A DNA stretch of 18,902 bases from DATAFO01 sp046728935. GTDB taxonomy: Bacteria > Actinomycetota > Thermoleophilia > Solirubrobacterales > 70-9. Location of the stretch: contig JBKPFS010000049.1 of assembly GCA_046728935.1 (NCBI GenBank), positions 1 through 18,902 of the forward strand. Reading direction: 5' to 3'. The position numbers were made by a program, and so were the translations under genes. Below are positions 1 to 7,930 of this stretch, in pieces. The notes beneath the pieces were generated by a model. The model saw only the letters and a program-made list of their open reading frames with translations. It did no database searches and was not told the DNA's origin. The stretch's first letter is position 1, and each line of letters starts with the position of its first letter.

Positions 1-554
1 GGGTTGGCGAGCGGCGTGTAGAGCGACTCAGCGCCGTGGGCGAGGGCGTTCATCGCACTCGCCCGAAGCGACCCCTCGGGGAGGCTCGTCATCGGCTCGG
101 GGTCGGCGATCACGAGCGCGGGACGGACGAGCGCGGGGGCGTGGCGACCCTCGGGGAGGCGGTGGATGGCGGTCATCTCGGCGCCGGAGAGCGTCGTCGG
201 CAGCGCCGCAACGCGGCCGCCCCGCACAGCGGCGATCGCCTTCGCCGTGTCGATCACCCGGCCCCCTCCTAGGGCGACGAGAGAGGCAGTCGACACCTCG
301 CCGAGCAGGCCCGCCGAGGCCTCGGTCACCGGGCCCGGCGGCACGTAGTGCACGGCGCGCGCCCGCTCGGGCAGCTCGACCGGGGCGCTGTTCAGCGCGC
401 GCTGCGTGGTCAGCAGCTCGTAGGGCGCCCAGTCCTGGGAGAGGACCAGCTCCCCCGCCTCTGCGATGACGCCGCCGCGGAAGATGATCGTCCGCTCGCC
501 GTCACGCCAGGTGAATTCGCGCTCTCCAGGCAGATCACTCGAGCGCGACGCCAT
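1..554 (-). CDS. Iron-alcohol-dehydrogenase-fold protein, maleylacetate reductase-like (3' end outside window)
   Basis: Reading leftward from an ATG at 554, 184 residues are visible before the window edge, so the C-terminal half is missing. Family marks are the nucleotide-binding GGGRVID at about residues 96-102, PTTLSGAEMT at 119-128, and SAMNALAHGAESLY near 166-179. The last segment has Asn where metal-dependent iron alcohol dehydrogenases usually have a ligand Asp. Maleylacetate reductases share the MNALAH form, so an NAD(P)H-dependent reductase of aromatic degradation is the closest guess. A generic dehydroquinate-synthase-like dehydrogenase remains possible. The gene starts 21 bases past the 3' end of tRNA-Thr, and a -10-like GATACT (566-561) sits six bases before the ATG, which suggests a leaderless transcript. 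Family assignment is confident; substrate is not. Confidence 0.8.
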   Translation of the reverse strand, partial: MASRSSDLPGEREFTWRDGERTIIFRGGVIAEAGELVLSQDWAPYELLTTQRALNSAPVELPERARAVHYVPPGPVTEASAGLLGEVSTASLVALGGGRVIDTAKAIAAVRGGRVAALPTTLSGAEMTAIHRLPEGRHAPALVRPALVIADPEPMTSLPEGSLRASAMNALAHGAESLYTPLAN

Positions 555-560
555 CGGGGC

Positions 561-566
561 AGTATC
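561..566 (-). promoter_or_regulatory. Candidate -10 box for a leaderless reductase transcript
   Basis: On the minus strand GATACT matches TATAAT at four of six positions and is followed by six bases and then the ATG at 554. It lies just past the tRNA-Thr 3' end. No convincing -35 box is visible. Confidence 0.4.
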
Positions 567-574
567 CAACCCCA

Positions 575-647
575 AGCCCGCCCCCGGATTCGAACCGGGA
601 CCGTCCGCTTTACAAGAGCGGTGCTCTACCAGTTGAGCTAGACGGGC
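575..647 (-). tRNA. tRNA-Thr (anticodon UGU)
   Basis: A 73-base cloverleaf on the minus strand. The acceptor stem is GCCCGTC against GGCGGGC with one G-U pair. The D stem is GCTC/GAGC. The anticodon stem is CCGCT/AGCGG around loop CTTGTAA, giving anticodon UGU. The T arm is CCCGG-TTCGAAT-CCGGG. The discriminator base is U and CCA is not encoded. Its first ten bases double as the last codons and TAG stop of the neighbouring endonuclease fossil. A tRNA-Thr near the sigH end of this cluster is reminiscent of bacterial tRNA-secE-nusG regions, though those genes are not in the window. Confidence 0.96.
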
Positions 648-906
648 AGCTCGAAGTCGGTCGCTGGGTTGATGCTCTGAATCTGCCCGTTGCGAGCGTC
701 TTCGATGCGGAGACACATTGTGTCGCCAGGTGCCTCCTCGACGGGGACAGCATAGATCTGCTCGTTCTGAGGGCAGTACACGAGGGGAGAAGGACCCGAT
801 AGCCGTGGCGCACAAGCTCGGAGAGAATCGCCGCCTCGGTGCGCTGGCCGACGTCGACGGGGTGGTTCGTCAGCTCGGGCCTAGTAAGTAGCTTCGAGGC
901 GTCCAC
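638..906 (-). pseudogene. Degenerate PD-(D/E)xK (I-Ssp6803I/PDDEXK_5-type) endonuclease with a central deletion
   Basis: Two pieces of one family are visible in different frames. From about 906 to 785 the minus strand reads an N-terminal helix region containing VGQRTEAAILSEL and HGYRVLLP. From about 785 to 638 a second frame gives LVYCPQNEQIYAVPV, then RIEDARNGQ, and ends DFELPV before TAG (640-638). From memory these match the first and last thirds of the 140-150 residue PDDEXK_5 'group I intron endonuclease' proteins. The middle, which carries the catalytic Asp and Q-x-K residues, is missing: only about 87 codons remain and the frame shifts at the join near 782-786. The gene is therefore almost certainly inactive. 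Its final ten bases are the 5' end of tRNA-Thr. The start shown is a GTG and is uncertain. Confidence 0.72.
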
Positions 907-1069
907 ACGTCGAAGCTATCCCGAAACCTCGTGCGTGATGCCCGCGGAACGCGCCGAATTAGCTACGAGATCGCACCGGAACCGACACGATCCTCGACAG
1001 GGGACCGAAGCGCGCCTACCCGTCGAGGATCGCCAGCATGATGCAGTTGCCGGCGCGCGCGACCGCGCG
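907..1069. other. Non-coding gap between endonuclease fossil and sigma factor
   Basis: I find no convincing gene here. The only clear structure is the perfect inverted repeat at 990-1030, listed separately. The rest may be decayed remains of the endonuclease's upstream flank. Confidence 0.5.
990..1030 (-). terminator. Terminator-like hairpin downstream of the sigma factor
   Basis: ATCCTCGAC (990-998) and GTCGAGGAT (1022-1030) form a perfect 9-bp stem, extendable by a GGG/CCC pairing inside the loop across one bulged base. It lies 40 bases past the sigma-factor stop. No U-run follows, so intrinsic termination would be of the U-less kind, or the structure may act as a 3' stabiliser. Confidence 0.5.
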
Positions 1070-1777
1070 TTAGAGCAGGACCTCGCGACTGGAGAGGTGG
1101 GCAGCGACCTTGCGCTTCACCCGCTGGAGCGCGTTGTCGACCGTCTTCGTGTCGCACTCCAGGCGCTCGCCGATCGCCTCGTACGAATGGCCGTCGAGAT
1201 AGAGCGAGAGCACGCGGCTCTCGAGCTCGGAGAGCACGGTGGACAGGGAGGCAACGAGGGCCTGGAGCTCCTCGCTCGCGATCACCCGCTCCGAGGGCTC
1301 GTTGCTTCCCGGCCCCGGCAGGATCTCCTCGAGCGTCGTCTCCGACTCACCACCGGACGCCGCCGGCGTCTGCGCGAACGAGACGTACTGGTTGAGCGGC
1401 GCGTGCTTGTTGCGGCTCGCCGTCTTCACCGCAGTGATGATCTGCCGCGTGATGCAGAGCTCGGCGAAGTTGCGGAAGCTCGACTCGCGATCGGAGCGGA
1501 AGTCGCGGATCGACTTGTAGAGGCCGAGCAGCCCCTCCTGGATCAGGTCCTCGGGGTCGCCCCCGAGCAGGAAGTACGACGACGCCTTGAGGCGCACGAA
1601 GCCGCGGTAGCGCTTGACGATGCGGTCGTACGCGTCGGCGCTGCCGCGCTTGGCGAGCGCCACTAGATATGCATCATCAAGCTCAGCTTGAGAGTCAGAT
1701 CGCCGCGGTCGCGAGGCGGCGGGATTGGACACGACGGCTGCGAACTCTTGGGTCGGCACGGCCACGGGGTCCTCCAT
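1070..1777 (-). CDS. sigH: RNA polymerase sigma factor, SigH (sigma-30) type
   Basis: A 235-residue sigma-70-family factor that directs RNA polymerase to a subset of promoters. Residues 34-228 closely resemble Bacillus SigH. Region 2 contains YRGFVRLKASSYFLLGGDPE, then EDLIQEGLLGLYKSIRDF (77-93) and FAELCITRQIITAVKTASR (104-122). Region 4 contains LYLDGHSYEAIGERL and KTVDNALQRVKRK (211-223), the helix-turn-helix for the -35 box. The first 30 or so residues are an unconserved extension; ATG at 1777 has an AGGA about ten bases upstream. It has its own promoter (TTGACA-18-TAGACT) and a leader of roughly 90 bases. Its place after cysS-rlmB matches the Bacillus gene order. No anti-sigma gene is adjacent, so control may be transcriptional. 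The family call is strong; a sporulation role is not implied. Confidence 0.93.
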   Translation of the reverse strand: MEDPVAVPTQEFAAVVSNPAASRPRRSDSQAELDDAYLVALAKRGSADAYDRIVKRYRGFVRLKASSYFLLGGDPEDLIQEGLLGLYKSIRDFRSDRESSFRNFAELCITRQIITAVKTASRNKHAPLNQYVSFAQTPAASGGESETTLEEILPGPGSNEPSERVIASEELQALVASLSTVLSELESRVLSLYLDGHSYEAIGERLECDTKTVDNALQRVKRKVAAHLSSREVLL

Positions 1778-1876
1778 CTCGGTCGGATCCTGTGGCGCCC
1801 GTACCTCCCCTGGGCGCCCCTCTCCTGAGTGATCGGTAGGCCGAAGCTCGACCTTTAGTTCACCCTTATGCGGCGC

Positions 1877-1906
1877 AGTCTAAGCCCACGGGCGTTCTTC
1901 TGTCAA
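1877..1906 (-). promoter_or_regulatory. Promoter of the sigH-like gene
   Basis: On the minus strand a perfect -35 TTGACA (1906-1901) is followed by 18 bases and TAGACT (1882-1877), four of six matches to TATAAT. Predicted transcription start is near 1870, giving a 5' leader of about 93 bases. Confidence 0.65.
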
Positions 1907-1907
1907 C

Positions 1908-1922
1908 CCCGCCCTCGGCGGG
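1908..1922. promoter_or_regulatory. GC hairpin abutting the sigH -35 box
   Basis: CCCGCC and GGCGGG form a 6-bp perfect inverted repeat with a 3-base spacer, one base upstream of TTGACA. It could be an operator for sigH or a second terminator hairpin for the upstream unknown gene. The sequence alone does not decide. Confidence 0.35.
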
Positions 1923-1945
1923 CGCAAGATCGGTTGCAGAATCGA

Positions 1946-1961
1946 GCCTCCGTCCGGAGGC
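1946..1961 (-). terminator. Terminator-like hairpin after the unknown 361-residue gene
   Basis: GCCTCCG and CGGAGGC form a 7-bp palindrome with a 2-base centre, about 30 bases after the stop at 1992. On the minus strand it is followed by TCGATTCT, a weak T-rich tail. Confidence 0.45.
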
Positions 1962-1991
1962 CCTGCTAGGCACGGCTCAGGCGTGGTGCGA

Positions 1992-3077
1992 CTACCCCTC
2001 GAGCTCGGGGGGGTAGCGGGTCACCTCGATGGCGCCGTCGAGCACCTTGAGCTCGTCACCCGCCTTCGCGCGCGTCTCCGGGTCACCGCCGACGGCGACG
2101 AGATTGAGATATAGGCGCCTGCGCGGCGTCTTCAGCATCCGCAGCACGCCGACCTTCGCGGGGCGCCCCGTGCCTCCGGTCTCGGGCACGCAGTTGAAGC
2201 CATTGAGCTTCGTCACGCGTCCGCGAAACGAGGCGCCGTCCCTCGACCAGCCCCCCGGTTCCTCCTGGGTCTCGCTCTCGGCGAGGAACAACCTGGTCGA
2301 GATTCGCGCGGCGTAGCCGAGGTGCGCGGCGCTGACCCAGAGCCTGGCCGTGACCGCCAGCTGCTCGCCCTTTTCGAGACCCTCGAGCGGTCGCGAGTAG
2401 ACGACCGTTCGCTTCGAGGTCCGGATCGGAATGCGGGTGGCGATCCGGACCGCGGCACCGGCCTCGACCGGCGCCGATTGGGTGGCGGGCCGCAGGCGGA
2501 CGACGGAGAGCTGACCCATGTCCTGGCCGACCCTCCAGCGCCCCGTCGCCGGATTCTGGTCGTTCTGGCCCACCAGAAGCACGTTCCCCGGCTTGGCGAA
2601 GCGGCTGGTCGCGCTCAACGCCAGGTTCAGGTACGAGCGGCCGCGCCAGCCGAGCCCGGAGCTGGGGATGACGTATTCGGCGCCCACGAACACGACCACG
2701 TGGTGGTGCTTGCGGTGGCTGACCGTCTGCCGGTCCGCCGCCAGCTCCCTCGCCCGGCCGCTGCGCCGCTCGGTAGTGGTTGCATGCTTGGCGAGCAGCA
2801 GCCGCGCCTCGACCTCCGGCGCGTACCGGTACGCGCGCCGGCCGATCAGGCCCTTCTGGCCCGGCTCGACGTCGGTGGTCACCTCGAGCTCCGCCCCGAC
2901 CCAGAGCCGGTCGCCGGGCCGCAGATCGGGGAGGCTCAGATCGGGGTCCGAGCCCGGTCCGAGCGAAATCACGACCATCCTGGTCCGGTCGGCGGGACGC
3001 TTGATCGGAATCGTCTTGTACCGCTCGGCGTAGTCGCCCGTCGCGGCCACGCGGACCTGCGGTGGATGAGGCGTCAT
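1992..3077 (-). CDS. Unknown 361-residue protein with an internal duplication
   Basis: I do not recognise the family. There is no signal peptide or membrane segment, so it is probably cytoplasmic. The protein is two diverged copies of one unit. The first (about residues 22-180) runs from IPIKRPADRTRMVV through PGDRLWVGAELEV to YLNLALSATSRF. The second (about 205-350) runs from IPIRTSKRTVVYSRP through KGEQLAVTARLWV to YLNLVAVGGDPET. Alternating hydrophobic and charged residues suggest beta-sandwich domains. A short His cluster (HHH) lies near residue 125. The ATG at 3077 has a good GGAGG six bases upstream. The gene sits between rlmB and sigH, where Bacillus has rae1, and a large palindromic element fills the space between it and rlmB. 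Codon use looks like the neighbours'. Confidence 0.75.
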   Translation of the reverse strand: MTPHPPQVRVAATGDYAERYKTIPIKRPADRTRMVVISLGPGSDPDLSLPDLRPGDRLWVGAELEVTTDVEPGQKGLIGRRAYRYAPEVEARLLLAKHATTTERRSGRARELAADRQTVSHRKHHHVVVFVGAEYVIPSSGLGWRGRSYLNLALSATSRFAKPGNVLLVGQNDQNPATGRWRVGQDMGQLSVVRLRPATQSAPVEAGAAVRIATRIPIRTSKRTVVYSRPLEGLEKGEQLAVTARLWVSAAHLGYAARISTRLFLAESETQEEPGGWSRDGASFRGRVTKLNGFNCVPETGGTGRPAKVGVLRMLKTPRRRLYLNLVAVGGDPETRAKAGDELKVLDGAIEVTRYPPELEG

Positions 3078-3091
3078 CGCTCGCCTCCGCC

Positions 3092-3258
3092 TAGATGATT
3101 GATTCCACGGCCTTGCGCGCCTGGGGGCGCGACTGGCCGAGCAGGTCGAGGACGCAGGGAGCGTGGCGTGCCGTTAGGCACGCGAGCGACCGAGGACGCT
3201 GAGATGCGAAGGGCAGGCGCGTCATCCAGGTGCATGATGTCGTGGAATCACTCATCTA
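3092..3258. repeat. Palindromic element 1 (family 1)
   Basis: The outer arms at 3092-3109 and 3241-3258 are an 18-bp inverted repeat with one mismatch, and partial complementarity continues inward. The centre is a perfect hairpin GCGTGCC-GTTA-GGCACGC (3166-3183). It is flanked by direct repeats GAGGACGCAG (3148-3157) and GAGGACGCTG (3192-3201), then CGTCATCC. The right arm contains the TAG stop of rlmB and the left arm ends just before the ribosome binding site of the 361-residue gene, so the element is the whole intergenic region. The framework AGGACGCAGGGAGC-hairpin-CCGAGGACGC is shared with element 2. Confidence 0.8.
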
Positions 3259-3926
3259 CACCACTCCGCGCTGACGCGCGGCCTCGAACAGCAGCACCGC
3301 CGCCGCGGCCGACACGTTCAACGATGCCACGCGCCCCCTGACCGGGATCGAGACCAGCAGGTCGCAGCTCTCGGCGACCCGCCGCCGCAGGCCCTTGCCC
3401 TCGCTGCCCAGCACCAGCACCACCTTGCCGCTCAGATCCACCTGCGAGTAGGGCGCCTCGGCCCCCGCCTCCGCCCCGTACACCCACATGCCCGCCTCCT
3501 TCGCCCGGCCGAGCCAGTCCGCGAGGTTGGTCACCCTCGCGACCGGCAGGTGCTCCACCGCCCCGGCGGAGGCCTTGCACGCGACCGCGGTCACGGCCGC
3601 CGAGCGCCGGCGCGGGATCACGACCCCTGTCGCCCCTGCCGCCTCGGCGGAGCGGCAGACCGCGCCGAGGTTGCGCGGGTCCTGGATCTGGTCGAGGGCG
3701 ACCAGCATGGGATCCGACGCCGCCAGCAGCGAGGCCGGATCCGCGTACGGATAGGGATCGACCTCCGCGACCACCCCCTGGTGGTCTGGCGAGCCGGCAA
3801 TTCGGGCAAGCTCGTCCGCCGAGGCGTCGGAGGTGGTCCACACGCGACGCACTTGCCGCCTCCCGCGCTTGGCCTCCGCGACCGGGCGGCGGCCGTAGAC
3901 GATCTCGACGCCGCGCTCGCCGGCGC

Positions 3927-3930
<4 letters not shown>
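3256..3930 (-). CDS. rlmB: 23S rRNA 2'-O-methyltransferase, RlmB/TrmH (SpoU) family
   Basis: A 224-residue SPOUT methyltransferase, predicted to use SAM to methylate the ribose of G2251 (E. coli numbering) in the 23S peptidyl-transferase region. The N-terminus (4-60) is the short substrate-binding domain beginning GVEIVYGRRPVAEA. The knotted catalytic domain has motif 1, LDQIQDPRNLGAVCRSAEA (79-97, key Asn87 and Arg93), motif 2, LVLGSEGKGL (172-181), and motif 3, IPVRGRVASLNVSAA (195-209). It is slightly shorter than the usual 245-250 residues. The ATG at 3930 overlaps the cysS stop as ATGA, so the two are probably translationally coupled. The cysS-rlmB pair is conserved widely. The TAG stop lies inside the arm of palindromic element 1. 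RlmB is preferred over other TrmH paralogues because of the neighbours. Confidence 0.92.
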
Positions 3931-5279
<1,349 letters not shown>

Positions 5280-5287
5280 GGCCGCGC

Positions 5288-5293
5288 ATGCTA
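5288..5293 (-). promoter_or_regulatory. Candidate -10 box for leaderless cysS
   Basis: TAGCAT on the minus strand (TANNNT form) is followed by eight bases and then the cysS ATG at 5279. No Shine-Dalgarno is present in the gap. Confidence 0.45.
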
Positions 5294-5381
5294 TGCGCCG
5301 GAGTTATCCGCCTAATTTGCGGCGCTCATCCGGGGCAGGTCACACAACCCGCCCGGGCCCGCCGATAACGTGCCCGCAGGG

Positions 5382-6683
5382 ATGGCCACCGCGGAAGGGA
5401 AGGGAGCGATCTCGCTCCGCGAGCAGCGGGATCGCCGGGTTCGGGACGCCTTCGCCTCGCTCTCGGACCGCTATCTCGGGGCGGAGCCCGGCTTCGACGC
5501 CACGGTCCAGATCCGCCTCGGTGACGTCGGCCGGACCTGGGAGGCCCGCCTCAGGTGCGACCGCTGCTGCGTGAGCCCCTCGGCCACGCGCGAGCCCGAC
5601 GTGGTGATCGGCACCGACGCCGCCACCTGGCTGGCGCTGCGCGAGGGCCGCCTCTCGGGCCTCGACGCCTTCGCCCAGCGGCGCCTGTACGCGCGCGGCG
5701 ACCTCGACTTGGCGGTGGGCTTCGAGGGGCTGTTCAGGCTCCCCGGCGGCCGACCCCCTCTGGTCCGCATCATCGATGTCGAGACCGGCGTGGGCCGGAT
5801 CTCGGCGCTGATCGCGGGCTCGGGCCCGGAGCAGGTGGTCTGCCTGCACGGCCTGGGCTCGAACAAGACCTCGTTCTTCGAGACCGTCGCCGCCCTCACC
5901 CCGGACCACACGGTGCACGCGATCGACCTGCCCGGCTTCGGCTCGTCGCACAAGCCCGCCCGTGCGGGCTACGACGCGCCCTGGTTTGCCGGGGCCGTCG
6001 GCGGCTATCTCGACGCGATGGCGATCGAGCGCGCGCACCTGGTCGGCAATTCGATGGGCGGGCGAATCGCGATCGAGCTTGGGCTCGAGCAGCCCGAGCG
6101 GGTGGCCACATTGAGCCTGCTCGCGCCCGCGGTCGCCTTCCGCCGCAGACGCGAGCTCGTGCCGCTGGTGAAGATGGTGCGACCCGAGCTCGCGGTGATC
6201 CCCCATCCCCTCCGCGCCGCGCGCGTGCGCGAGTACTTCTGGAGCCTGTTCGCGCGCCCCGAGCGGCTCGATCCCGCGGCCGCCGACATCGCCGCGGACG
6301 AGTTCTGCCGCACCTATCGCTCCCGCTCGGCCCGGGTCGCGTTCTTCGCGGCGGCGCGCAACATCTACCTCGACCGCCCGCACGGCGAGAACGGGTTCTG
6401 GACCAGGCTCGCGGAGCTTCGCCCGCCGGCGCTGTTCGTCTGGGGGGACACCGACCGCCTGGTTCCCGCCGCATTCTCCAAGCACGTCGCCGAGTCGCTG
6501 CCCGGCGCCCGGCAGGTGACCCTGGCGGAGTGCGGCCACGTGCCGCAGGTCGAGCTCCCGCAGCTGACCAACGGGCTGATCAGGGAGATGATCGCCGCCG
6601 AGGCGACGCCGGCGTCGGTCGGCGTCGCCGAGCCGGGGATCGGCCGCAGGGCCCGCTCGCTGCTGCGCCGCGCCGCGGTCTGA
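5382..6683 (+). CDS. SCP2-like domain fused to an alpha/beta hydrolase
   Basis: A 433-residue soluble protein with two parts. Residues about 20-120 look like an SCP2/sterol-carrier lipid-binding domain: an amphipathic start, then PDVVIGTDAATWLALREGRLSG and ARGDLDLAVGFEGLF. Residues about 130-415 are an alpha/beta hydrolase with oxyanion-loop LHGLGSNKTSFF, nucleophile elbow GNSMGG (Ser224), acid in WGDTDRLVP (Asp358) and His386 in CGHVPQVE. All three catalytic residues are present, so an esterase or lipase acting on a hydrophobic substrate delivered by its own carrier domain is plausible. I chose ATG 5382 over GTG 5370 because CAGGG directly precedes it and TAACGT lies ten bases upstream. It faces away from cysS and leads a block with an acyltransferase and an SRPBCC protein, so lipid turnover is inferred. 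The substrate is unknown. Confidence 0.85.
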   Translation: MATAEGKGAISLREQRDRRVRDAFASLSDRYLGAEPGFDATVQIRLGDVGRTWEARLRCDRCCVSPSATREPDVVIGTDAATWLALREGRLSGLDAFAQRRLYARGDLDLAVGFEGLFRLPGGRPPLVRIIDVETGVGRISALIAGSGPEQVVCLHGLGSNKTSFFETVAALTPDHTVHAIDLPGFGSSHKPARAGYDAPWFAGAVGGYLDAMAIERAHLVGNSMGGRIAIELGLEQPERVATLSLLAPAVAFRRRRELVPLVKMVRPELAVIPHPLRAARVREYFWSLFARPERLDPAAADIAADEFCRTYRSRSARVAFFAAARNIYLDRPHGENGFWTRLAELRPPALFVWGDTDRLVPAAFSKHVAESLPGARQVTLAECGHVPQVELPQLTNGLIREMIAAEATPASVGVAEPGIGRRARSLLRRAAV

Positions 6684-6753
6684 CGCCTCGCCCTCTCGAC
6701 CCTCTCCCCTTCGTCTCAACGACGCGCCCGGCGTCCGCCCGGCCGACCATCCA

Positions 6754-6759
6754 TATGAT
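6754..6759 (+). promoter_or_regulatory. -10 box of a leaderless acyltransferase gene
   Basis: TATGAT matches TATAAT at five of six positions and is followed by seven bases and the ATG at 6767. The earlier in-frame ATG at 6755 is inside this box and so is unlikely to be the start. Confidence 0.6.
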
Positions 6760-6766
6760 CCCGTCG

Positions 6767-7759
6767 ATGGCCGATTCGACGACGCTCGCCGAGCAGGCGA
6801 AGCGAGACGGGGGCGGCGAGGCCGAGGAGGATGGCCGGCGCGTGCTGTCGGGCAGACTCGCGCCGCTCGGCGGAGTCGCACGGGCGGGTGGCAACGCGAT
6901 CGACGCGGGCCGCACCTTCGTCGGCGACATCGCGGCCGGGCTGGGACGCCGGATCCGGCGCCGGCTGACCGCCGACCTCGACGACCGGGACCCCGACTAC
7001 ATCCGCGAGCAGCTGCCGCTGGGCTGGCTTTTGACCACGCTCTGGTTCCGGGGCGAGGTGCGGAACATGGGCAACGTGCCCGAGGACCGGCCCGTGCTCC
7101 TCGTGGGCAACCACTCCGGCGGCAACCTGACCCCCGACACGTGGCTGTTCACGCTCGCCTTCTCCACCTACTTTGGGGTCGAGCGGCCCTTCTACCAGCT
7201 CGCCCACAACCTCGTCCTCGCCTCGCCGGTGGGCCAGTTCCTGCGCAACTTCGGCACCGTCGCCGCCTCGCAGGAGCACGCCAGGGCCGCGCTCGAGTCC
7301 GGAGCGGCGCTGCTCGTCTACCCCGGCGGGGACTGGGAGGTCCACCGCCCCGTCTGGGAGCGCAACCGGGTCGACTTCGCTGACCGCAAGGGGTTCATCA
7401 GCCTCGCGCTGGAGGCGGGTGTGCCGATCGTCCCGGTAGTGTCGATCGGCGGCCAGGAGACGGCGCTCTTCCTCAGCCGCGGCAACGGAATCGCGCGCGC
7501 CCTGCGCCTGGATCGCACGCTGCGCCTCAAGGTGCTGCCGATCTCCCTGGCCATTCCCTGGGGCCTAAACGTCGGCGACTTCCTCGGCCACATCCCGCTG
7601 CCGGCGAAGATCACGATCGAGGTGCTGCCCCCGATCGACCTGATCGAGCAGTTCGGGCGCAGGCCGGACCGCAACGAGGTCTACGACCACGTGACCCGCG
7701 TGATGCAGGAGACCCTCGACTCCCTGGCGGCGGAGCGTCGCTTCCCCGTCATCGGCTAG
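6767..7759 (+). CDS. Lysophospholipid acyltransferase family protein (MGAT/DAGAT-like)
   Basis: 330 residues. Family marks are the acyltransferase block GNHSGG followed by LTPD (about 108-117), LVYPGGDWEVHRPVW (about 181-195), and GVPIVPVVSIGGQE (about 220-233). These resemble the MGAT-like LPLAT group, enzymes that move an acyl chain from acyl-CoA to a glycerolipid, wax alcohol or similar acceptor. The usual H-x4-D spacing is stretched here, with the His followed by an Asp eight residues later; I read this as a subgroup variant, not loss of activity. The N-terminal 60 residues are charged and low in complexity. A hydrophobic stretch near 84-92 (LGWLLTTLW) could dip into the membrane. The start is set by a TATGAT box seven bases upstream, implying a leaderless message. 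Family is confident, acceptor unknown. Confidence 0.87.
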   Translation: MADSTTLAEQAKRDGGGEAEEDGRRVLSGRLAPLGGVARAGGNAIDAGRTFVGDIAAGLGRRIRRRLTADLDDRDPDYIREQLPLGWLLTTLWFRGEVRNMGNVPEDRPVLLVGNHSGGNLTPDTWLFTLAFSTYFGVERPFYQLAHNLVLASPVGQFLRNFGTVAASQEHARAALESGAALLVYPGGDWEVHRPVWERNRVDFADRKGFISLALEAGVPIVPVVSIGGQETALFLSRGNGIARALRLDRTLRLKVLPISLAIPWGLNVGDFLGHIPLPAKITIEVLPPIDLIEQFGRRPDRNEVYDHVTRVMQETLDSLAAERRFPVIG

Positions 7760-7763
7760 TGCG

Positions 7764-7914
7764 GTGTCTCATGACGTTGGCCAGGAAATGACGAGACCCA
7801 GGCGCCGACAGGCAAGGACGCAGGGAGCCCGAGTAGCAGCGCTACTCGGGCGGCCGAGGACGCAGCATGGCGGCGAGCTGGGGACGTCATTTCCGGCCAA
7901 ACGTCGTGAGAGGC
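7764..7914. repeat. Palindromic element 2 (family 1)
   Basis: The arms 7764-7793 and 7885-7914 are complementary over about 30 bases, with two single-base offsets and a few mismatches. The centre is a perfect 11-bp hairpin (7827-7851), GCCCGAGTAGC-AGC-GCTACTCGGGC. Direct repeats AAGGACGCAG (7814-7823) and GAGGACGCAG (7857-7866) flank it, and GGACGTCATTTCC closes the right side. The element begins four bases after the acyltransferase TAG stop and ends 16 bases before the SRPBCC start. The framework around the hairpin matches element 1, but the outer arms do not match in sequence. Confidence 0.82.
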
Positions 7915-7930
7915 CCCACGAGGTGCAGGG

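Noticed and set aside
839..1666. Long plus-strand open frame opposite the sigma factor
   Set aside because: It is antisense to a clear SigH gene and is explained by high GC content and third-position bias; the product is a low-complexity Arg/Leu/Ala sequence.
5340..6881. 513-residue minus-strand frame over the SCP2-hydrolase gene
   Set aside because: Antisense shadow with no recognisable motifs and biased composition.
5555..7759. 734-residue frame joining the hydrolase region to the acyltransferase
   Set aside because: The first 400 residues are the hydrolase gene read out of frame; the real gene starts at 6767.
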